From positions 1,054,001 through 1,118,000 of the forward strand of contig OY970224.1 in assembly GCA_963714035.1 (NCBI GenBank): 64,000 bases of DNA, read 5' to 3'. Each line of letters starts with the position of its first letter. The first letter of the stretch is position 1. Source of the DNA: DATFVB01 sp963714035 (GTDB lineage: Bacteria; Acidobacteriota; Thermoanaerobaculia; UBA5066; DATFVB01). Of this stretch, positions 54,992 through 62,437 are shown one piece after another. Both the position numbers and the translations under genes were made by a program. The notes below the pieces were generated by a model that was given only the letters and a program-made list of their open reading frames with translations, did not search any database and had not been told where the DNA came from.

Positions 54992-57408
54992 AAGGTCTCG
55001 TCCAGGACGTCCGGTTCGCGCTGAGGGGTTTCCGCCGAACCCCGGCGTTCGTCGCCCTCGCCGTCGCGACCCTCGGGATCGGCATCGGGGCCAATACGGC
55101 GATCTTCTCGGTCGCCGAGGCGGTCCTCTTCCGCCCTCTTCCCTACCGCGATCCCTCCCGCCTCGTCCAGCTCTGGGGGAAGCGCCCGAAACTCGGACAG
55201 GAACGGCTCGTGTGGTCGTATCCGGATTTTCGCGACTGCCGGACGCAGAGCGCGTCCCTTGCCGGAGCGGCGGCATTCGCGGACTATTCCGTCAACCTGA
55301 CGGGGAATGGCCGCCCCGAGCGCCTGCTCGGCGCGTTCGTCTCCACCGATTTCCTGCGCGTGCTCGGGATCGCGCCCGTTCTCGGGCGGGACTTCGCTCC
55401 CGGGGAAGAAACGCCGGGAGGCGACGCGGTCGTCCTTCTGACCCGCTCGTTCCTCGTGCGTCGATTCGGAGGAGATCCCTCGATCGTCGGAAGAGTCGTT
55501 CATCTCGACGGGAAGCCCTACACGGTCATCGGCGTGGTTCCCGACGGAATCCGGCTTCCGACGCTCTCTCCCGATACCGCACTCTTCGTTCCGATCTCTC
55601 ACGGCTTCGGGCTCGACAACCGATCGGGTCACTACCTGAGCGTGGTCGCGCGCCTGAAACCGGGCCTGACGCTCGCAGCGGTCCGCGCCGAGCTCGCCGG
55701 AATCTCCAGGGGGCTCGTCCGTCGTTATCCGGGCTCAGAAACCGTGTTCGGCATCACGGCCTATCCGCTGTCGACCGAGATCGCCGTCGATGCCCGCCCC
55801 GCGGTCCTCGTCCTCCTCGGCGCCGTGGGGCTCGTGCTGCTGATCTCCCTCGTCAATCTCGCGCACATGCTCCTCGCCCGGACCTCCGCCCGGCAGGCGG
55901 AGATCGCGGTCCGCATGGCCATCGGCTCCGGCCGGTGGCGGCTGGTGCGCCAGCTCCTGACCGAAAGCGTCGTTCTGGCGTTCGCGGGCGGCGCTGCCGG
56001 CGTCCTGATCGCGGCGGCCGGTGTCTCGCTTCTCAAGGCGCTCGGCCCGACCGACATCGCGCGCCTCGACGAGGTGCGCCTCGACACGGTCGCGCTGGCC
56101 TACGCCGCCGCGATCTCGTTCGTCGCCGGACTCTTTTTCGGAATCGCGCCGGCGTGGAAATCCGCGTCTCGCGATCCGTTCGCCGCGCTCAAGCGCGCCG
56201 GGCGCGCGTCCCGCGACGAGGGATCCGCCGGGCTCCGCGAAGCGCTCGTGGTGGCCGAATTCGCGCTTTCGGTCATGCTGCTGATCGGCGCCGGGTTGAT
56301 GCTCAAGAGCTTCCGGCAGCTCACGCGCGTCGACATCGGTTTCTCGCCGGAGCGGCTCGTCGCCGCCGAGCTCGATCTGCCGGAATCGAAATACCCGCAC
56401 GGACGCCAGATCAATGCGTTCCTCGACCGCCTCCTCGAGCGATCCGCGGCGCTGCCCGGAGTCGCGTCCGCCGCCGCAATCACGGACGTTCCCCTTCGTC
56501 AGGCGCGTCCCGAGAATCTTTCCTACCTGGTCGAGGGCCGCCCCCGGGACGCCTCCAACGTTCTGATCGCGGTCTACAACAGCATCACGCCCGGATACTT
56601 CGCCACGGTCGGCCTTCCTGTCGTTTCGGGACGCGTTTTCGGCCCGGGCGACGGGTCAGGAGCGCCGGCGGTCGTCATCGTCAACGAGACGTTCGCCCGG
56701 CACGCATTCCCGGGGCGCGATCCGGTCGGACGGCGCATCTCCCTCGGCGATGCCCCGAAGGACTCCGACTGGATCAAGATCGTGGGCGTCGTCCGGGACG
56801 TCCGCAGCGTCGATCTCCAGACCCCTCCGCGGAGCCAGATGTACATGCCCTTCGCGCAGCAGGCGGACTCGGGATTCGCGCTCGTCCTCCGCGTCCGGCC
56901 GGGCCGCCGCGATCTCGCACCCGACCTCCGGCGCATCGTCGCCTCGCTCGATCCGGACCAGCCGGTGTACGGCATCCGCACGATGGATCAGATCGTCTCC
57001 GAATCGGTGACCCAGCCTCGGTTCCGCACCACCCTGATCGTGATCTTCGCGGGGATCGCGGTCGTTCTCGCCATGACGGGCATCTACGGCGTCGTGTCGT
57101 ATCTCGTCAGCGGGCGAGCGCGCGAAATCGGCATCCGCCTCGCTCTCGGCGCGACCCCGTCGGACGTGGTTCGTCTGGTCGTCGGGGACGGAATGCGCGG
57201 GGCGACGCTCGGCGTCGCCGTGGGGCTCGGAGCCGCCGCGGCGGCCGCCCGGGTCCTGAGAACCCTCCTGTTCGGAGTGGCGCCGACGGACATCGCGACG
57301 TTCGCCGCCGTCGCGGCGATTCTGCTGGGCGTCGGCCTGCTCGCGTGCGCCCTGCCCGCGCGGAGCGCGGCGCGAACGGACCCGGCAACGACGTTGAGGA
57401 CCGAATGA
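54988..57408 (+). CDS. ADOP-type duplicated MacB/FtsX permease 7
   Basis: This 806-residue copy starts MKGLVQDVRFALRGFRRTPAFVALAVATLGIGIGANTAIFSVAE. The central motif is divergent (SLVNLAHMLLARTSARQAEIAVRMAIGSGRWRLVRQLLTES), with Gln-Ala replacing Arg-Arg ahead of the coupling helix. The C-terminal element is PARSAARTDPATTLRTE with Ser for the second Arg. The second coupling helix AREIGIRLALGATPSDVV is normal. The gene should be functional by length and spans, but the altered cytoplasmic contact could change which ATPase it uses. AAAGGAAGC is the likely ribosome site. Confidence 0.92.
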   Translation: MKGLVQDVRFALRGFRRTPAFVALAVATLGIGIGANTAIFSVAEAVLFRPLPYRDPSRLVQLWGKRPKLGQERLVWSYPDFRDCRTQSASLAGAAAFADYSVNLTGNGRPERLLGAFVSTDFLRVLGIAPVLGRDFAPGEETPGGDAVVLLTRSFLVRRFGGDPSIVGRVVHLDGKPYTVIGVVPDGIRLPTLSPDTALFVPISHGFGLDNRSGHYLSVVARLKPGLTLAAVRAELAGISRGLVRRYPGSETVFGITAYPLSTEIAVDARPAVLVLLGAVGLVLLISLVNLAHMLLARTSARQAEIAVRMAIGSGRWRLVRQLLTESVVLAFAGGAAGVLIAAAGVSLLKALGPTDIARLDEVRLDTVALAYAAAISFVAGLFFGIAPAWKSASRDPFAALKRAGRASRDEGSAGLREALVVAEFALSVMLLIGAGLMLKSFRQLTRVDIGFSPERLVAAELDLPESKYPHGRQINAFLDRLLERSAALPGVASAAAITDVPLRQARPENLSYLVEGRPRDASNVLIAVYNSITPGYFATVGLPVVSGRVFGPGDGSGAPAVVIVNETFARHAFPGRDPVGRRISLGDAPKDSDWIKIVGVVRDVRSVDLQTPPRSQMYMPFAQQADSGFALVLRVRPGRRDLAPDLRRIVASLDPDQPVYGIRTMDQIVSESVTQPRFRTTLIVIFAGIAVVLAMTGIYGVVSYLVSGRAREIGIRLALGATPSDVVRLVVGDGMRGATLGVAVGLGAAAAAARVLRTLLFGVAPTDIATFAAVAAILLGVGLLACALPARSAARTDPATTLRTE

Positions 57409-57503
57409 TGGTCCGATTCTCCGTTCGCTCCGCGCCGGCAGTCCCCCCGTCGTCGCCGAGCCGAGCGGAAAGGAACGGGATGACCGCCAGGAGAAGAGCA
57501 TGA
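57405..57503 (+). CDS. Candidate 32-residue bridge peptide between permeases 7 and 8
   Basis: An ATG overlapping the permease 7 stop opens a frame that runs without interruption to a TGA overlapping the ATG of permease 8 (57500). The peptide is Ser/Pro/Arg-rich. An inner ATG at 57480 with GGAA upstream would give only MTARRRA. It is plausible as a coupling frame and weak as a protein. Confidence 0.2.
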   Translation: MMVRFSVRSAPAVPPSSPSRAERNGMTARRRA

Positions 57504-59914
57504 ACTCCGACTTCGTCTTCGACCTTCGATACGCGTGGCGCGGGCTTCGTCGAAGCCCGTCCTTCACCGCCGTCGCGGTCGCGACCCTCGCGCTCGGCAT
57601 CGGCGTCAACACGGCCGTCCTCGGCATCGTCAACGGCGTGCTCCTCCGACCCTTCCCGCTCCCGCGCGCCGACCGGCTCGTGGTGATCCGAGAGGACATG
57701 CCCGAGAAGGGGATGTTCGGGATGACCGCTTCCCCGCCGAACTACCTCGACTGGAAGAGTCAGAATCGCTCGTTCACCGACCTCGCGGCCTACGAACGGA
57801 ATTCCGATCCCGTGACCGGCGACGGCGAGCCGGAGCAGATCGACTACGCGCTGACCACCGAAGGCTTCTTCCGGGTCCTCGGCGTGCGCCCCGAGCTCGG
57901 CCGCATCTATGGCGCCGACGACTTCGCCGCCGGCCGCGCTCACGTGGTGGTCCTGAGCCACGCCTTCTGGCTGCGCCGCTTCGGCGGACGCCCCGACGCG
58001 ATCGGCTCGGTCCTCCGCATCGGCGGCGAGCCGTACACGGTGATCGGCGTCGCGCCGCCCGAAGTCGCGCTGCCGACGGGCAGCCATGAGCTCTGGGCGC
58101 CGCTCGATTTCGGACCGAACGTCGAGCGGGAGCGCGGCGCCCACTACATCTCGGTGATCGGGCGACTGAGGGACGGCGTCTCGCTCACCGCCGCGGAGGC
58201 CGAGATGAAGGGGATCGCCGCCCGCCTCGCCGCCGCGTACCCGGACAAGAACAAGGGGCACACGGTGTCGCTCCGGACCCTGAAGGAGCAGATCGTCGGA
58301 AAGGCGAAACCGGCGCTCCTGGTGCTGACCGGCGCCGTCGCCCTCGTGCTCCTGATCGCCTGCGCGAACGTCGCCAACCTCCTGCTCGCCCGCGGGGCCC
58401 GGCGCGAGCGCGAAATCGCCGTACGCCGCGCCCTCGGCGCGTCGCGGGCGCGCACCGTGCGGCAGCTGCTCACGGAATCGATCCTGCTCGCGGCGGGAGG
58501 CACCGCCGCCGGCGTCGCGCTCGCGGCCCTCGCGGACCGGCTGATCGTCCGTTTCGGCCCGGCGGGCATACCGCGCCTGGCGGAAGCCGGAATCGACGGC
58601 ACCGTCCTCGCCGCGACCGCGGTGATCGCCGCGGGCACCGCCGTGCTCTTCGGCCTCGCTCCCGCGCTGCGCGCGACGAGCGCGACTCTCACCGTCTCCC
58701 TCCGCGAGACGGCGTCGGGCACGGCGCCGGGCCGGCGGCAGGCTCGCGACTTCCTCGTCGCGGGAGAAATGGCTCTCGCTCTCCTGCTCCTGGCGGGCGC
58801 CGGGCTCCTCGTCAAGAGCTTCGCCAGGCTCGTCCGCGTCGACCCCGGCTTCCGTCCGGACCATGTCCTGACGTTCGATCTCGGACTGGACGCGAAGTAC
58901 GGGGATTCCGCGGCCCGGTCGGACTTCTACCGGAGCCTCCTGGCGGAGCTCGACCGGATCCCCGGAGTCCGGGCGTCGGGCGCCGTGTTCTGCGCGCCGC
59001 TTTCGAAGTCGAGCTTCAGCAGCTCCTTCACCGTCGACGGCGCGCCGGTCGCGAAATCGGACGAGCCGTCGATGAACCTGCGCGTCGTTTCCCCGGATTA
59101 CTTCTCGACGATGCGGATTCCCCTCGTCGCCGGCCGCCTGTTCACGGATGCCGACCGGCGAGGCGGGCGACGCGTCCTCCTCGTCACGCAATCCGCCGCC
59201 CGGCGTTTCTGGCCCCGGGACGATGCGATCGGGAAATACGTCCGGATGGGAGCCCGGCCCGTGAAGGAGGACGTCGAAGGAACGATCGTCGGCATCGTCG
59301 GCGACACGCACGACGACGCGCTCTCCGAGCCTCCGGAACCGGCGGCCTATTTTCCGCTCGACCAGGTGGGAGTTTCCGGGCTGACGGTCGTCGTCCGGGC
59401 GGCACAGCGGCCCGAGTCGGTCGGGAGCGCCGTGCGCGAAACCGTTCGGCGAATGGATCGCGATCTTCCGGTCGTCGGGATGACGACGATGGAAGACGTG
59501 GTCTCGCAATCGGTCTCGGCGCCGCGCTTCTACGCCTTGCTCCTCGCCATCTTCTCCGCCACCGCGCTCGTCCTCGCCGCGATCGGGATCTACGGCGTCC
59601 TCTCGTACGCGGTCGCGGCGCGAACACGCGAGATCGGCGTCCGGATCGCGATCGGCGCGCGACGCACCCAGGTCGTCGGGATGGTCCTCGCCGGCGCCGC
59701 CCGGCTCGCCGCCATCGGCCTCGCGGCCGGTCTCGCGGCGGCGCTCCTCCTGACGCGGCTCCTCTCCGGATTCCTCTTCGGCGTGAAGCCGTTCGATCCC
59801 GCGACGTATGCGGCGGTGTCGGCGATCCTGTTCGGCGTCGCGCTGCTCGCGGCGCTCGTTCCGGCGCGCCGCGCCTCGTCGGTCGATCCCATGACCGCGC
59901 TGCGGCAGGACTGA
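57500..59914 (+). CDS. ADOP-type duplicated MacB/FtsX permease 8
   Basis: This 804-residue copy is very near consensus. FDLRYAWRGLRRSPSFTAVAVATLALGIGVNTAVLGIVNGVLLRPFPLP forms the start. ACANVANLLLARGARREREIAVRRALGASRARTVRQLLTES is at about 290-330, TREIGVRIAIGARRTQVVGMV is in the second half, and PARRASSVDPMTALRQD is the end. The periplasmic part includes the standard NxxxP and VGVAPPEVALP-like folds. AGGAGAAGAGC just ahead of the ATG is a good ribosome site. The gap to permease 7 is 91 bases, one of the two long ones in the array. Confidence 0.92.
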   Translation: MNSDFVFDLRYAWRGLRRSPSFTAVAVATLALGIGVNTAVLGIVNGVLLRPFPLPRADRLVVIREDMPEKGMFGMTASPPNYLDWKSQNRSFTDLAAYERNSDPVTGDGEPEQIDYALTTEGFFRVLGVRPELGRIYGADDFAAGRAHVVVLSHAFWLRRFGGRPDAIGSVLRIGGEPYTVIGVAPPEVALPTGSHELWAPLDFGPNVERERGAHYISVIGRLRDGVSLTAAEAEMKGIAARLAAAYPDKNKGHTVSLRTLKEQIVGKAKPALLVLTGAVALVLLIACANVANLLLARGARREREIAVRRALGASRARTVRQLLTESILLAAGGTAAGVALAALADRLIVRFGPAGIPRLAEAGIDGTVLAATAVIAAGTAVLFGLAPALRATSATLTVSLRETASGTAPGRRQARDFLVAGEMALALLLLAGAGLLVKSFARLVRVDPGFRPDHVLTFDLGLDAKYGDSAARSDFYRSLLAELDRIPGVRASGAVFCAPLSKSSFSSSFTVDGAPVAKSDEPSMNLRVVSPDYFSTMRIPLVAGRLFTDADRRGGRRVLLVTQSAARRFWPRDDAIGKYVRMGARPVKEDVEGTIVGIVGDTHDDALSEPPEPAAYFPLDQVGVSGLTVVVRAAQRPESVGSAVRETVRRMDRDLPVVGMTTMEDVVSQSVSAPRFYALLLAIFSATALVLAAIGIYGVLSYAVAARTREIGVRIAIGARRTQVVGMVLAGAARLAAIGLAAGLAAALLLTRLLSGFLFGVKPFDPATYAAVSAILFGVALLAALVPARRASSVDPMTALRQD

Positions 59915-59924
59915 GGAGGGGACC

Positions 59925-62435
59925 ATGACGGGATTCGCGAACGACCTTCGATACGCGCTGCGGTCGCTCGCGCGCCGCCCCGGGCTCGCCGCCGCCGCGA
60001 TCGCCACACTCGCGCTCGGCATCGGCGCCAACGTCGCGGTCTTCTCCGTCGTCGACGGGCTGATGCTTCGTCCGCTCCCGGTTCGCGATCCCTCTTCGCT
60101 CGCCCTCCTCACCTGGTCGGCGCGCGAGTGGCCGAAGATCGTCGAGGATCTCGAAGGAAGCACGCGGAAGGACGAGGCGACGGGAGCGACGTGGACGGCC
60201 TCGTTCCCGTACCCGGCGTTCGAGACGTTCACGTCGCAGAGCCGCGCGTTCTCGAGGATGTTCGCCGTCGCCGGCAACGACATCGACGCGAACGTCCAGG
60301 CCGCCGGCCGCGGCGCCTCCGCCACGACGAAGTTCGTTTCCGGCTCCTTCTTCGACATCCTGGGGGTCCGGCCGGCCCGGGGACGGCCGCTCCTTCCCGC
60401 CGACGATCGCCTCGGACGCGCGCCGGTCGCCGTCGTGTCCGATCGTTTCTGGCGCGGAGCGCTCGGCGGCAATCCTTCGGCCGTCGGACGGCCGATCACG
60501 GTCAACGGAAGGAGCGTTCTTCTCGTCGGCGTGCTCCCCGCCGGGTTCTTCGGACTCGATCCCGGCAGTTCGCCCGACCTCTGGATGCCTCTTCACACCC
60601 TTCCCGCGATCTTCCAGGACTGGCCCGACGAGAACGGCCGGCCTTTCGAGAATTCCCGAATCTGGTGGCTCGAGATCGGCGGATCGGTCGCGCCGGGACG
60701 GGATCTGCCGGGCATCCTTCAGGAGACCCGGAGAATCTTCGATCGTTTTCTCGCTCTTCCCGGCGGAATCGACCCCGGCCGGCCGATCCTCTCCCTTCGC
60801 GCGATCGCGCGCGGAGAGGACTGGACGCGGCATCGGCTCACGACGCCCCTTCTGATCCTGCTCGGCCTCTCCGCGCTCGTTCTCGCGGTCGCCTGCACGA
60901 ACGTGGCCGGCCTCCTGCTGGCGAGGGCGACGGCGCGCAACCGCGAGATCGCCATCCGCCGGAGTCTGGGCGCGAACACGGCGCGGCTCGTCCGGCAGCT
61001 CCTCACCGAGAGCGTCGTGCTCGCGTTTGCGGCGAGCGCGGCGGCCCTCCTCGTCGCCGACGGCCTGACCTCCGCCGTCTTGTCCGTGCTGGCACGGACC
61101 CGGCATCCCCTTCTCATCACCTCTCCGATGAACGCGAGAGTGCTTCTCTTCGGGCTTGCCGCGGCCGGCGCCACCGGCGTCCTCGCGGGCCTCGTGCCGG
61201 CCTGGCGGATCTCTCACTCGGACCTCACGCCCTCGTTGCGAGAGGCGGCGCCCGTCTCCGGCGGGCGCGGGCGGATGCACGGCTCGCAAATCCTCGTCGC
61301 CGCCCAGGTCGCGCTCGGGCTCGTTCTCGTGACCGCCGCCGGACTTTTCGCGCGGACGCTCGCGAACCTGCGGAGCGTCGATCTCGGGTTCCGGCCCGAT
61401 CACGTCGCGCTCTTCTCCGTCCGTCCCGGATTGAACGGCTATGCCGGAGAGCGCCTCGCCGGCTTTTACGACGAGCTCCGCCGGCGCCTCGAAACGATTC
61501 CCGGAGTCCGGTCGGCGACCCTCGCCCTTCACGGCGCCGTCGGCAGCGGAGAATCGACGACGACCATCGACCTCCCCGGCTCGGCGCGGAAGACCAATGC
61601 GAACGTCCATCTGGTAGGACCCCGCTATTTCGAGACGCTTCGCATCCCGGTCCTGGCCGGACGCCCGCTCGGCGAACAGGACCGGTCGCCCGCGGCTCCG
61701 ACGGCGGTCGTGAACGACGCTCTCGCGCGGCAGCTCTTTCCGAACCAGAATCCGGTCGGGCGATCGTTCGCCACCGGCCGTCTTCGCCCGCCGGTCACGA
61801 TCGTGGGAGTGGTCGGAAACGTTCGATACAACCGGCTCCGGGAGGCGGCGCCGCCGACGTTCTACCTGACCTACCGAGAGCGCCCGACCGCGCCCGACGA
61901 AATGATGTTCCACGTGCGTTCCGTCGGCGACACCCGGGCGACGACCGAGGCGATCCGGGAAATCGTCGCCTCGCTCGACCCGAACCTGCCGGTCGTCGGC
62001 CTCCAGACACAGGAGGATGCGATCGAAGACGCGCTCTCGATGGAGAGGGTGTTCGCGATCCTCACCGGATCGTTCGCCGTGCTCGCCCTGCTCCTCGCCG
62101 CGATCGGTCTCTACGCGGCGCTCGCCTTCTCGGTCGCGCGCCGGACGCGCGAAATCGGCGTTCGGATCGCCCTCGGCGCGACGCCCGCGCGAATCCGGCG
62201 CGGAGTCGTGCGCGACGCCTTGATTCCGACCGCATTCGGCCTCGGAGCGGGCATCGCCGCATCGGTCGCGTTCACGCGCGTGCTGAAGAGCCAGCTCTTC
62301 GGCCTGTCGGCGCTCGACCCCGCCGTGCTGATCGGGGCGGCGGCGGCGCTTCTCGCGACGGCCGCGCTCGCCGCGTGGCTCCCGGCGCGGCGCGCGTCCT
62401 CGGTGGACCCGATGACGGCCCTGCGAACGGAGTGA
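59925..62435 (+). CDS. ADOP-type duplicated MacB/FtsX permease 9
   Basis: At 836 residues this is the longest copy. The extra length lies in the first periplasmic domain, including an inserted WSAREWPKIVEDLEGSTRKD stretch (about 60-80) and SFPYPAFETFTSQSRAFSRMF. The start is GFANDLRYALRSLARRPGLAAAAIATLALGIGANVAVFSVVDGLMLRPLPV. ACTNVAGLLLARATARNREIAIRRSLGANTARLVRQLLTES and TREIGVRIALGATPARIRRGVV are the coupling regions. The end is PARRASSVDPMTALRTE, almost the same as permease 8. GAGGAGGGGACC before the ATG is a strong ribosome site. A longer first domain suggests a different external ligand; that is inference. Confidence 0.92.
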   Translation: MTGFANDLRYALRSLARRPGLAAAAIATLALGIGANVAVFSVVDGLMLRPLPVRDPSSLALLTWSAREWPKIVEDLEGSTRKDEATGATWTASFPYPAFETFTSQSRAFSRMFAVAGNDIDANVQAAGRGASATTKFVSGSFFDILGVRPARGRPLLPADDRLGRAPVAVVSDRFWRGALGGNPSAVGRPITVNGRSVLLVGVLPAGFFGLDPGSSPDLWMPLHTLPAIFQDWPDENGRPFENSRIWWLEIGGSVAPGRDLPGILQETRRIFDRFLALPGGIDPGRPILSLRAIARGEDWTRHRLTTPLLILLGLSALVLAVACTNVAGLLLARATARNREIAIRRSLGANTARLVRQLLTESVVLAFAASAAALLVADGLTSAVLSVLARTRHPLLITSPMNARVLLFGLAAAGATGVLAGLVPAWRISHSDLTPSLREAAPVSGGRGRMHGSQILVAAQVALGLVLVTAAGLFARTLANLRSVDLGFRPDHVALFSVRPGLNGYAGERLAGFYDELRRRLETIPGVRSATLALHGAVGSGESTTTIDLPGSARKTNANVHLVGPRYFETLRIPVLAGRPLGEQDRSPAAPTAVVNDALARQLFPNQNPVGRSFATGRLRPPVTIVGVVGNVRYNRLREAAPPTFYLTYRERPTAPDEMMFHVRSVGDTRATTEAIREIVASLDPNLPVVGLQTQEDAIEDALSMERVFAILTGSFAVLALLLAAIGLYAALAFSVARRTREIGVRIALGATPARIRRGVVRDALIPTAFGLGAGIAASVAFTRVLKSQLFGLSALDPAVLIGAAAALLATAALAAWLPARRASSVDPMTALRTE

Positions 62436-62437
62436 CA

